Source: JBQTIU01 sp052387815 (GTDB lineage: Bacteria; Pseudomonadota; Alphaproteobacteria; CACIAM-22H2). Taken from it: 64,000 nucleotides of DNA. Below, one piece after another: positions 34,534-43,500 of this stretch (position 1 is the stretch's first letter; every line of letters starts with the position of its first letter). The notes under the pieces were generated by a model. It was not told where the DNA came from, made no database searches, and saw nothing but the letters and a program-made list of their open reading frames with translations. The position numbers were made by a program, and so were the translations under genes. Location of the stretch: assembly GCA_052387815.1 (NCBI GenBank), contig JBQTIU010000013.1, positions 62,001-126,000 on the forward strand. The letters run 5' to 3'.

Positions 34534-35735
34534 GGCTTCACCGCGCACCATTGGGTTACGGGCGCCAGTGGCTTCCAGCCCTGAAACTCGCCGCGGGGCT
34601 CGACGCGCGTTACGGCGATTCGGGTAAGGCTGCCGCCGACTTTACGATGCCATTCGACGAGCGCCGCCTCGCCTTCCAGCGTCACGGCGTTGGCGACCAG
34701 CCGCCCGCCGGGCCGGAGCGCTGACCAGCAGGCCTCGATCAGGCCGGGCGCCGACAAGCCGCCGCCAATGAACACTGCATCTGGCGCCTTGAGCCCGGCG
34801 AGGGCTTCCGGCGCCGCCCCGTCGACGAGCTCGAGGGACGGCACGCCGAGGGCGGCGGCATTGCGGGCGATGAGCGCCAGGCGCGCCCTCTCGCGCTCGA
34901 TGGTGACCGCGCGCGCCCCGCGCGCCGCGCGCATCCACTCGATGGCAATGGAACCGGCGCCGGCGCCGACATCCCACAGCATCTGGTCGGGGAGGGGCGC
35001 GAGCGCCGCCAGGGTCGCGGCGCGCACCTCGCGCTTGGTGATCTGGCCGTCATGGGCGAAGGCCTCGTCGGGCAAGCCCGGGACCCGCGGCAGGATCTTG
35101 GCCTCGGGGCCCGGCCGGCACTCGATGGCGAGCGTATTGAGGTCAGCCACGCGCGCAGGCGTCCAGGTCGCGGCGGTGCCCTCGATGCGCCGCTCGTTCG
35201 GCCCCCCCATGCGCTCGAGCACGCTGAGCGCGCTCAAGCCCCAGCCGCGCTCGCGCAAATAGGCGGCCACGGCCGCCGGCGTGGCGCCGTCCGCGCTCAA
35301 GACCAGGAGCCGCGCGCCCGGCGCGAGATGGAGGGCGAGCAGGTCCAAGGGACGCCCGTGCAGGGTCAGCGTCTCGACCGCCGCGAGCGGCCAGGCGAGT
35401 CTTGCGGCGGCGAGCGTGAAGGCGCTCGGCTGCGGCAGGATGACCATCTCCTCGGCCGGGAAGGTGCTTGCAAGCGTCACGCCGACGCCGAACCACATCG
35501 GATCGCCGCTCGCCAGCACCGCCACCGGCCGGCCGCGCCGCCCAGCGATCGCCGCCACCGTGGCCTGAAGCGGACTCGCCCAGGCCAGGCGCTCAGGCCC
35601 GCTTGCCGGCAGCATGGCGAGATGGCGCTCGCCGCCGACCACGAGCTCGGCGGTGTCGATCAGCGTTCGCGCGCCTGGGCTCAGGCCCGCCAGCCCGTCC
35701 TCGCCCACCCCGATGACCGCGAGCCAGGGCGTCAT
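34530..35735 (-). CDS. cobL: Precorrin-6Y C5,15-methyltransferase (decarboxylating)
   Basis: 401 aa, the fused CobL form (CbiE plus CbiT). CbiE part about 1-210 begins WLAVIGVGEDGLAGLSPGAR; VLASGDPMWFGVGVTLA is in the SAM site. CbiT part begins near FAHDGQITKREVRAATLAAL, then LWDVGAGAGSIAIEWMRAAR (class I motif I) and DAVFIGGGLS. It methylates C5 and C15 and decarboxylates the C12 acetate side chain. It overlaps cobH and cobI by 4 bp each. Confidence 0.95.
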   Translation of the reverse strand: MTPWLAVIGVGEDGLAGLSPGARTLIDTAELVVGGERHLAMLPASGPERLAWASPLQATVAAIAGRRGRPVAVLASGDPMWFGVGVTLASTFPAEEMVILPQPSAFTLAAARLAWPLAAVETLTLHGRPLDLLALHLAPGARLLVLSADGATPAAVAAYLRERGWGLSALSVLERMGGPNERRIEGTAATWTPARVADLNTLAIECRPGPEAKILPRVPGLPDEAFAHDGQITKREVRAATLAALAPLPDQMLWDVGAGAGSIAIEWMRAARGARAVTIERERARLALIARNAAALGVPSLELVDGAAPEALAGLKAPDAVFIGGGLSAPGLIEACWSALRPGGRLVANAVTLEGEAALVEWHRKVGGSLTRIAVTRVEPRGEFQGWKPLAPVTQWCAVKP

Positions 35736-36325
35736 GGCGCGGGCGACAACAGCGCGTTGACCGCGGCCGCCGCCATCGCGCTCCCCCCCCGGCGGCCCTT
35801 GAGCGTCAAGTAGGGCACGCCGCGCGGGTTGGCCGCGAGCTCGGCCTTGGCTTCGGCGGCGCCCACGAAGCCCACTGGAAAGGCGAGAATGGCGGCCGGT
35901 CGTGGGGCGCCCTCGTCGATGAGCTCGAGGAGGCGGAACAGCGCTGTGGGCGCGTTGCCGATGGCGACCACGGCGCCCCCAAGGTGCGGGCGCCAGCCCT
36001 CGACCGCGGCCGCCGCGCGGGTGGTCGGGCCTGCCGGCGCCTCATCGAGGGTGCAGATCACCGGGGTCCCGGGCGCGATGCCGTGGAGGACCATGCGCGC
36101 ATCGACCAGCACGGGGCGGCCGGCCGCCAGCGCGGCGCGGGCGACGGCGGCGACATCGCTCGAGAAGGCGAGGTCGGCGACGATGTCGGTCATGCCGCAG
36201 GCATGAATGAGGCGCACCGCGATGTCGCCGAGCTCGGGCGGCAGCGCCGAGAGGTCGGCCTCGGCGCGAACCGCGGCCAAGGAGCGGCGCTGGATCTCGG
36301 CCGGATCGCGGAGGTAGTGGATCAT
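35732..36325 (-). CDS. cobH: Precorrin-8X methylmutase
   Basis: 197 aa. It moves the C11 methyl to C12, giving (hydrogeno)cobyrinic acid. RLIHACGMTDIVADLAFS carries the catalytic His (residue 41). VLVDARMVLHGI, APTALFRLLELIDEGAPRPA and GFVGAAEAKAELAANPRGVP are family blocks. It starts 23 bp after cbiX. Confidence 0.94.
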   Translation of the reverse strand: MIHYLRDPAEIQRRSLAAVRAEADLSALPPELGDIAVRLIHACGMTDIVADLAFSSDVAAVARAALAAGRPVLVDARMVLHGIAPGTPVICTLDEAPAGPTTRAAAAVEGWRPHLGGAVVAIGNAPTALFRLLELIDEGAPRPAAILAFPVGFVGAAEAKAELAANPRGVPYLTLKGRRGGSAMAAAAVNALLSPAP

Positions 36326-36348
36326 TCATGCGACTCCCAGGATCCGGT

Positions 36349-37305
36349 TCAGTCGTCGGGCGGGCCGGGACGGCGGTCGTGGCGGTGAGCGTGATCGTGA
36401 TCATGGCGCCCAGGGGCGCGATCGCCCACGGTGCCGATGCCCCGCACGTGCAAATGGTGGCCCATCTGCGGCGCGCCGACATGGCCCTCGTAGCCGATCA
36501 CGAGCGCGCGGTACTTGCACAGCCGGCAGTTCATGACGTTGTCCCCGGTCAGGATTTCGCCGACGCGGTCGGCGAAGGCCTCCAGCACCAGCTCGTGGTC
36601 CTTGAGGTAATCGGCCTTCAGGAACTCGATGTCGCGGTGGACCGCGGCGGCGGCGTCGCTCGCCCGGTAGATGCGCTTGACGAGGACGCCGGTGAACAGG
36701 AAATAGGGGAACACGATGATGCGGGGGAAGCCGAGCCGCACCGCGCGCGTCAGCGCCGCATCGACCCGCGGATGCGCGACGCCGCTGAAGGCGATCTCGG
36801 CCCAGCCGAAGCGCATCCCTTCCCACAGCATGCGCGCGACCTTGGCGATGTTGGAATTGGCGTCGGGATCGTTGGTGCCGCGCCCGACCACCAGCAGCAG
36901 CGTCTCCGCCCGCTCGACCCGGCGCCGGGACGCTTCCTCCGCCGCCTCGATGCGTGCCCGCGCGGCCTCGAGCAGCTTCACGTCGATCGCCAGATCGCGC
37001 CCGTAGTCGACCCGAAGGCCGGGGTTTTGGGCGGCGAAGCTGTTGAGCTCCCAGGGCAGGTCGTTCTTGACGTGGCCGGCCGCGAACAGCATGCCCGGCA
37101 GCGCGAGGATGCGCGAGGCGCCTTCGGCCTTGAGCGCCTCGAGGCCGTCGCGGATGATCGGCCGCGCGAATTCGAGATAGGCGGCGGCCACCCGGTACTG
37201 CAGCAGCCGCGCGCGAAGGCGGGCGGCCATCGCCTCGAACTCGGCGATCGCCTCGGGGTCGCGGCTGCCGTGGCCGCAAATGAGTACGGCGGTATCGCTT
37301 CTCAC
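36349..37305 (-). CDS. cbiX: Sirohydrochlorin cobaltochelatase CbiX, long form with Cys and His-rich tail
   Basis: 318 aa from GTG 37305, which has AGGAGAG six bases upstream (an ATG further up at 37338 has none). Two chelatase-like halves: VLICGHGSRDPEAIAEFEAM with the metal-binding His and LPGMLFAAGHVKNDLPWEL in the first, then LLVVGRGTNDPDANSN and GVAHPRVDAALTRAVRLG in the second. Near the C-terminus are DNVMNCRLCKYRALVIGYEG (a Cys-x2-Cys likely to bind an Fe-S cluster in long CbiX proteins) and a tail with HDHDHAHRHD. It inserts cobalt early, into sirohydrochlorin or its precursors, as in the anaerobic route. First gene of the cbiX-cobM operon. Confidence 0.88.
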   Translation of the reverse strand: MRSDTAVLICGHGSRDPEAIAEFEAMAARLRARLLQYRVAAAYLEFARPIIRDGLEALKAEGASRILALPGMLFAAGHVKNDLPWELNSFAAQNPGLRVDYGRDLAIDVKLLEAARARIEAAEEASRRRVERAETLLLVVGRGTNDPDANSNIAKVARMLWEGMRFGWAEIAFSGVAHPRVDAALTRAVRLGFPRIIVFPYFLFTGVLVKRIYRASDAAAAVHRDIEFLKADYLKDHELVLEAFADRVGEILTGDNVMNCRLCKYRALVIGYEGHVGAPQMGHHLHVRGIGTVGDRAPGRHDHDHAHRHDRRPGPPDD

Positions 37306-37373
37306 ATCGCTCTCCTGCCGCAAATCGTCGCTGATCATTGACGCCCTTGGGCATCCCGGCCATGTTGGCGGCC

Positions 37374-38375
37374 ATGCCCCAGCTGGTGCCGGAAGCGGCG
37401 ATCGATCCGTTGTTCATTCTGATGGCGGCGCTCGCGCTCGATGCGGTGATCGGCGACCTGCCGGCCGTCTTCCGTCACGTCCCGCATCCCGTCGCGGCGC
37501 TGGGCCGACTGATCGGCGCGCTCGAGCGGCGTCTCAACCGCGCCCAGCGCGGCCAGGCGATGCTCACGGCACGCGGGGCAGCGCTGGCGATGGCCGTGGC
37601 GGCGCTCGCGCTCGCGATGGGCTGGCTCGTCCTTGTGCTGACGCGCCGCTTCGCCTGGGGATGGGCGGTCGAACTGGCGCTGGCCGCGATTCTCATCGCC
37701 CAGCGTTCGCTCTACGACCACGTGGCGGCGGTCGAGCGCGCACTCGAGGTCGGCGGGCTCGCGGGCGCGCGCCTGGCGGTCGGCCATATCGTCGGCCGCG
37801 ATACCGGCGGCCTCGACGAGCATGGCGTGGCGCGCGCCGCCATCGAATCGCTGGCGGAGAATTTTTGCGACGGGGTGGTGGCGCCGGCGTTCTGGTACGT
37901 GGTCCTGGGCCTGCCCGGTCTCTTGGCCTACAAGGCCGTCAATACGCTCGACAGCATGATCGGCCATCGCTCGCCCCGCTACCTCGCCTTCGGGGCGGCG
38001 GCGGCGCGGCTCGACACGGCGCTGAGTTTCATTCCCGCGCGGCTGTCGGGCCTCGTCCTCGCCATGGCCGCGCTCGTCGCGCCGACCGCGCGCCCGCTCG
38101 CCGCCCTCAAGGTGATGGTCCGCGACGCCGCCAAGCATCGCTCGGCCAACGCCGGCTGGCCCGAGGGCGCCGTCGCCGGCGCGCTCGGCCTGGCGCTCGC
38201 CGGCCCGCGGCGCTACGGCGAGGAGCCGGTGAACGATCCCTGGATCGGCGACGGGCGCGCGCGCGCCGGCCCGCCGGACATCAGGCGCGCCCTTTACCTT
38301 TATGCGGTGGCCTGCCTTGTGCACGCGGCGTTGATCGGCGCGCTGGCGCTCGGGCTCGCGGCCTGGCGGGCGTGA
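37374..38375 (+). CDS. cobD: Adenosylcobinamide-phosphate synthase
   Basis: About 333 aa membrane protein (CobD/CbiB). It attaches aminopropanol phosphate to adenosylcobyric acid. DPLFILMAALALDAVIGDLP, HPVAALGRLIGALERRLNRA, VGHIVGRDTGGLDEHGVARA, ESLAENFCDGVVAPAFWY and KAVNTLDSMIGHRSPRYLAF are hallmarks. Several Met codons precede the conserved part; 37374 is chosen, but 37338 (TTG) or 37362 are possible. Divergent from cbiX and convergent with cobQ. Confidence 0.93.
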   Translation: MPQLVPEAAIDPLFILMAALALDAVIGDLPAVFRHVPHPVAALGRLIGALERRLNRAQRGQAMLTARGAALAMAVAALALAMGWLVLVLTRRFAWGWAVELALAAILIAQRSLYDHVAAVERALEVGGLAGARLAVGHIVGRDTGGLDEHGVARAAIESLAENFCDGVVAPAFWYVVLGLPGLLAYKAVNTLDSMIGHRSPRYLAFGAAAARLDTALSFIPARLSGLVLAMAALVAPTARPLAALKVMVRDAAKHRSANAGWPEGAVAGALGLALAGPRRYGEEPVNDPWIGDGRARAGPPDIRRALYLYAVACLVHAALIGALALGLAAWRA

Positions 38376-38409
38376 ACGCGAAGCTTTGATGCCGCGAACC
38401 GCGAAGGCG

Positions 38410-39915
38410 TCAGCGCGCACGGGCGATCTCCAGGATGCGCTCGAGGTCGAGGGCGCCGCGCAGATGGCCCGCCAGGCGGTCGAGCACGGCCTCGATCTCG
38501 GCCTCGTAATCGAGCAGGCCGCGCTGTGAGAGGCCGCGCGCGCCGCGCAACCGGTCGAGCCAGGCGCGCCGGAAGCCATCGGCGGCGAACAGGCCGTGCA
38601 GGTAACAGCCTTCGATGCGCCCATCGGAGCTGCGCGCCCCTTCCGGCCGCGGGGCCTTGCCGTCGAACAGCAGCATCGGCCGCGCCGCGTCGCGACCGGT
38701 GGTCACGCCTAAGTGCATTTCATAGCCGCGGACGAGCTCCCCCGTCAGGCGGTCGCGCGCGTTCACCTCTCGAAGCCGCTTGTCGGGCGCGAGCACGGTC
38801 TCGACGTCGAGCAGGCCGAGGCCGGGGACCGCGCCGGCCGGCCCTTCGATTCCCTTGGGATCGGCGATCCGCCGGCCCAGCATCTGGTACCCCCCGCACA
38901 GGCCGAGCACGCGGCCGCCGCGCCGCACGTGCGCGGCAAGGTCGATGTCCCAGCCCTGCGCGCGCAGCGCGGCGAGATCGGCGATGGTCGCCTTCGAGCC
39001 CGCCAACAGGATCATATCCGCATCGCCGGGCAGGGCGCGGCCCGGCGGGACGACCTCGATCGCCACATCCGCTTCGCCGGCGAGCGGGTCGAGATCGTCG
39101 AAATTTGCGATCCGCGGCAGGCGCGGCACGGCGATCTTGAGGGCGTTCGCCCGCGGCGGCGCGAACTTGCCGTCGAGGCCGACCGAGTCCTCTTCCGGCA
39201 GGCGCCGCGCCTCCTCGAACCACGGCACGAGGCCCAAGGGCGCCAGTCCGGTCCGCGCGCGGATTGCCGCCATGGCCGCCGCGAACAGGGCCGGGTCGCC
39301 GCGGAACTTGTTGACGATGAACCCCTTGATGCGCGCGCGCTCGGCGGCGGCGAGCAGGGCCAGCGTGCCAACCAGGCTGGCAATGGCACCGCCGCGCTCG
39401 ACGTCGGCAATAAGGATGACCGGCACCTGGGCGGCCTCGGCGAAGCCCATGTTGGCGATGTCGCCGGCCCGCAGATTGACCTCGGCGGGGCTGCCGGCGC
39501 CCTCGACCAACACCAGGTCTGCGCCCTGCGAGAGCCGCCGGAAACTGGCCAGCACGCGGGGCAGCAGTCGCGGCTTGAGGGCGTGGTAGTCGGCGGCCGC
39601 GGCCACGCCCTCGACCCTTCCTTGAACGACCAGCTGGCAGCCGGACTCCGACTGCGGCTTGAGCAGCACCGGGTTCATGTCGACCGAGGGCGGAACCCGG
39701 CAGGCCCGCGCCTGGAGCGCCTGGGCGCGGCCGATCTCGCCGCCGCTGGCAAGCGCGGCGTTGTTCGACATGTTCTGCGGCTTGAAGGGCCGCACCGCAA
39801 GCCCGTCCTGCGCGAACGCGCGGGCGAGTCCGGCGACCACGAGCGACTTGCCGACATGCGAGCCGGTGCCTTGCAGCATCACCGCCGGCACGCGCCGGCG
39901 GGAACGAGCGGCCAT
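38410..39915 (-). CDS. cobQ: Cobyric acid synthase
   Basis: 501 aa. It amidates the b, d, e and g side chains of adenosylcobyrinate a,c-diamide. N-terminal P-loop VMLQGTGSHVGKSLVVAGLA, PFKPQNMSNNAALASGGEIG, NPVLLKPQSESGCQLVVQGR, VEGAGSPAEVNLRAGDIANM; C-terminal glutaminase with LGLCGGYQMLGRRIADP (nucleophile Cys) and GCYLHGLFAADGFRRAWL. A GGAGG Shine-Dalgarno lies upstream of ATG 39915. Last gene of the riboswitch-led operon. Confidence 0.96.
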   Translation of the reverse strand: MAARSRRRVPAVMLQGTGSHVGKSLVVAGLARAFAQDGLAVRPFKPQNMSNNAALASGGEIGRAQALQARACRVPPSVDMNPVLLKPQSESGCQLVVQGRVEGVAAAADYHALKPRLLPRVLASFRRLSQGADLVLVEGAGSPAEVNLRAGDIANMGFAEAAQVPVILIADVERGGAIASLVGTLALLAAAERARIKGFIVNKFRGDPALFAAAMAAIRARTGLAPLGLVPWFEEARRLPEEDSVGLDGKFAPPRANALKIAVPRLPRIANFDDLDPLAGEADVAIEVVPPGRALPGDADMILLAGSKATIADLAALRAQGWDIDLAAHVRRGGRVLGLCGGYQMLGRRIADPKGIEGPAGAVPGLGLLDVETVLAPDKRLREVNARDRLTGELVRGYEMHLGVTTGRDAARPMLLFDGKAPRPEGARSSDGRIEGCYLHGLFAADGFRRAWLDRLRGARGLSQRGLLDYEAEIEAVLDRLAGHLRGALDLERILEIARAR

Positions 39916-39935
39916 CCTCTTCCTCCCTGGCGGGG

Positions 39936-40541
39936 TCAGAACTCGACCCCCTTCTGGGCCTTGAGGCCGGCGCGGAACGGATGCTTGACGAGGGTCATCT
40001 CGGTGACGAGATCGGCGGCGGCGATCATCTCGGGCGCCGCGTTGCGTCCGGTGACCACGACGTGCTGGTCCCGCGGCCTGGCGGCGAGCGCGGCGAGCAC
40101 GGGCGCGAGATCGAGGTAAGCGTAACGCAACGCGACGTTGAGCTCGTCGAGCACCACCAGGCGCAAGGAGGGATCGGCGAGCATCTCGCGCGCGGCCGCC
40201 AAGGCGCGCCCGGCGGCGGCGATGTCGCGCGCGCGGTCCTGGGTCTCCCAGGTGAAGCCCTCGCCCATGACCTTGATGGTCACCAGCTCCGGGAAGCGGC
40301 CAAGGAACTTGGCTTCGCCGGTCTCCCAGGCGCCCTTGATGAACTGGACGATGCCGACCCGCATGCCGTGGCCCAAGGCGCGCATTACCATGCCGAAGGC
40401 CGAGGACGATTTGCCCTTGCCCTTGCCGGTCAAGACGATGAACACGCCGCGGTCTTGGGTCTTGGTCGCCATCATGCGGTCGCGCGCCGCCTTGATGCGC
40501 GCCATCTTGGCCTGGTGCGCGGCCGCGGTCTCGTCGGTCAT
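39936..40541 (-). CDS. cobO: Cob(I)yrinic acid a,c-diamide adenosyltransferase
   Basis: 201 aa. It adds the 5'-deoxyadenosyl group to Co(I) of corrinoids with ATP. The P-loop VFIVLTGKGKGKSSSAFGMV, then RVGIVQFIKGAWETGEAKFL and LVVLDELNVALRYAYLD are CobO/BtuR signatures; C-terminal VTEMTLVKHPFRAGLKAQKG completes the family. ATG 40541 overlaps the cobN stop by 4 bp. Confidence 0.96.
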   Translation of the reverse strand: MTDETAAAHQAKMARIKAARDRMMATKTQDRGVFIVLTGKGKGKSSSAFGMVMRALGHGMRVGIVQFIKGAWETGEAKFLGRFPELVTIKVMGEGFTWETQDRARDIAAAGRALAAAREMLADPSLRLVVLDELNVALRYAYLDLAPVLAALAARPRDQHVVVTGRNAAPEMIAAADLVTEMTLVKHPFRAGLKAQKGVEF

Positions 40542-43500
40542 GGAGTCCTCGCGGTTGGCCGCGTAGGGGCGGGTTTTGAACCCGCCCGGGGTCGAAGACC
40601 CGCCCCTACGAAAGAGGGCGACGCTGTTCCCTGGGTAGGGGCGGGAACCTCGGCCGGCTGCCGCCGGCGCGCCATACCGGCGAGCAGGTCGTGGGCGCTG
40701 TTCGAGCGCGGGCGCCACAGGCCGCGCGCCTCGGCCTCGAGCAGCCGCTCGCTCATCTCGGCGAGCGCGTCGGGGTTGGCGGCGGCGAGGAAGGCGCGCA
40801 CGGCCTCGTCGCCGATATAGGCCTCGAACACGGCGTCGAAATGGTGGTCGCGCACGGCGCCCGCCGTCGCCGCGAAGGCGAACAGGTAATCGACCGTCGC
40901 CGCCATCTCGAACGCCCCCTTGTAGCCGTGGCGCATGACGCCGGCGATCCATTTGGGATTGACCACGCGGGCGCGGAGCGTGCGCGCGACCTCTTCCTCG
41001 AGGGTCCGGATCTTCGGCGTCTCGGGGCGCGAATGGTCGTTGTGGTAGACCGCCGGCGCGCGGCCCGACAGGTGCCGGACCGCGGCCGCCAGCCCGCCCT
41101 CGAACTGGTAGTAATCGTCGCTGTCGAGAAGATCGTGCTCGCGGTTGTCCTGGTTGTGGACCACCGCCTGCACGCGGCCGAGCCGGCGGGCGAACGCCTC
41201 GTGCGCCGCCTCGCCGTCGGCGCCGCCGCCGTAGGCATAGCCGCCCCAGGTGAGATAGGCGCGCGCGAGGTCGTCGGCGCTCTCCCACCCGCGCTCGTCG
41301 ATGAGCGCCTGCAGCCCGGCCCCGTAGGCGCCCGGCTTCGAGCCGAAGACGCGCGCGCCGGCGCGCCTGGCCGCCGCTTCGGGGTCGGCCCCGGCGGCGG
41401 CGAGCGCTAGCGCCTCGGCCCGCACCTGAGGGCCTAGCGGGTTGATGGCCGCCGGCTCGTCGAGCGCCGCCACCGCGCGCGCCGCCGAGTCGTAAAGGTC
41501 GATCAAATTGGCGAAGGCGTCGCGGAAGAATCCCGAGACCCTGAGCGTCACATCGATGCGCGGCCGGTCGAGGACCGAGGGCGGCAGGATCTCGAAGCCG
41601 GTGACCCGGCGCGTGCCCGCGTCCCAGGTCGGCCGGGTGCCGATCAGCGCCATCGCCTGGGCGATGTCGTCGCCGCCGGTGCGCATGTTGCTGGTCCCCC
41701 AGGCCGACAGCGCGAGGCTGGTCGGCCAGGCGCCATGGTCCTGGAGGTGGCGCGCGAGCAGGAGCTCGGCCGACTTCCAGCCGATCAGCCAGGCCGAAGG
41801 CGTGGGCACCGAACGCGGGTCGAGCGAATAGAAGTTGCGCCCGGTCGGCAGGACCTCGGGCCGGCCGCGCGTCGGTGCGCCGGCCGGACCCGCCGCCACG
41901 CGCCGCCCGTCGAGACCGCGCAGCAGCCCGGCGATCTCGGCCTCGCCCGAGGCCGTTATGGCGGGAACGAGGTCGCCAGCGATCCAGTCCAGCACCGCGC
42001 CGGCGCGAGTCCAGCCCGGCGCCGGGGCGCGCGTTCGGGCGACGAGGTCGTGCGCCAGGCGCTCGAGGCGCTCGATCGCATCGCCGTTGGTCCGCCATGG
42101 GCCGCCCTCGGCGAGCGCCGCAGGACGCGGGCCCGTCCACGGGGCGGCGAGCGCGCAGTCGAGGGGATCGAACGCCAGCCCGAGATCGGCGGCGAGGGCG
42201 CGCAGGAGCGAGGCTTCGCGCCCTTGTCCCCCGCCGCGCGGGACCCGCGCGATGGCCAGCGCGAGCTCGACCAGGCGATCGTCCGCCGGCGCCTCGCCGA
42301 ACACGTGCAGGCCGTCGCGGATCTGCATGTCCTTGATCTCGCACAGCCAGGCATCGAGCTTGACCAGCGCGCTCGCCGCCGGCTCGGCCTCGGCGATGCC
42401 GCAGTCGCGGCCGATCCCGGTCGACGCGGCGAGGTCGCGAATCTCGCCGGCGAGGGCCGTGGTGCGGCGCGGATCGAGGCCGGTCGCCTGGTAGTATTCG
42501 TCGACCAGTGTCTCCAAGGCGGCGAGCGGCCCGTAGCTGCCGGCGCGGGTCAGGGGCGGGGTCAAGTGATCGACGATCACCGCGCCCGCCCGGCGCTTGG
42601 CCTGCGTGCCCTCGCCGGGGTCGTTGACGATGAAGGGATAGAGATGCGGCGTCGGGCCCAGCGCCGCCTCGGGAAAACACTCCCCCGACAGCGCCAGCGC
42701 CTTGCCCGGCAGCCATTCGAGATTGCCGTGCTTGCCGAAATGGATGACGGCGTCGGCTTGGAACCGGCGCCTCGCCCAGGCGTAGAAGGCGAGATAGGAA
42801 TGGGGCGGGGCCAAGTCGGGGTCGTGGTAGCTGCGCTTGGGGTCGAGGTTGTAGCCGCGCGCCGGCTGCAGGCAGATCGCCAGGTTGGCGCAACGGAAGA
42901 TGCCGAGCCGGAAGCCGCCCGACCGGAAGCAAGGATCGCGGTCCGGCTCGCCCCAGCGCCCGCTCACCTTGGCCTGAAGCGCCGCCGGCAGGCCGGCGAA
43001 AAATTCCGCGTAATCGGCGAGCGCCAGGAACTCGCCCGCGCCGTCCGCGAACGGCCGGCCGGGATCGTTGGTCGGGCCGGCGAGCAGGCGGGAGATCAGC
43101 TCCGCCCCATCGCCAGGCGCCCCGTCGACGCGGTAGCCGCGCTGGGAGAGAACCTTCAGCACGCCCACCACCGAGGCCGGCGTGTCGAGGCCGACGCCGT
43201 TGCCGATGCGCCCGTCGCGGTTGGGGTAGTTGGCGAGCACGACCGCGATCCGGCGCGCGTGCGCCGGCTTGGCGGCCAGGCGGGTCCAGGCGGCGGCGAG
43301 CTCGGCGACGAAGGTCACGCGATCGGGAAGCGGCGCGTACCCGACCAGCTCGGCCTCGCTGAGCCGGTCGCGCCGGCGCGGCGCCTTGAAGGCGACGGCG
43401 CGCGAGAAGATGCGGCCGTCGAGCTCGGGCAAGGCTACCGACATGGCGATGTCGCGGGGCGCGAGCCCGCTTGTGGCGGCGCGCCACGCCGCCGCCGTGC

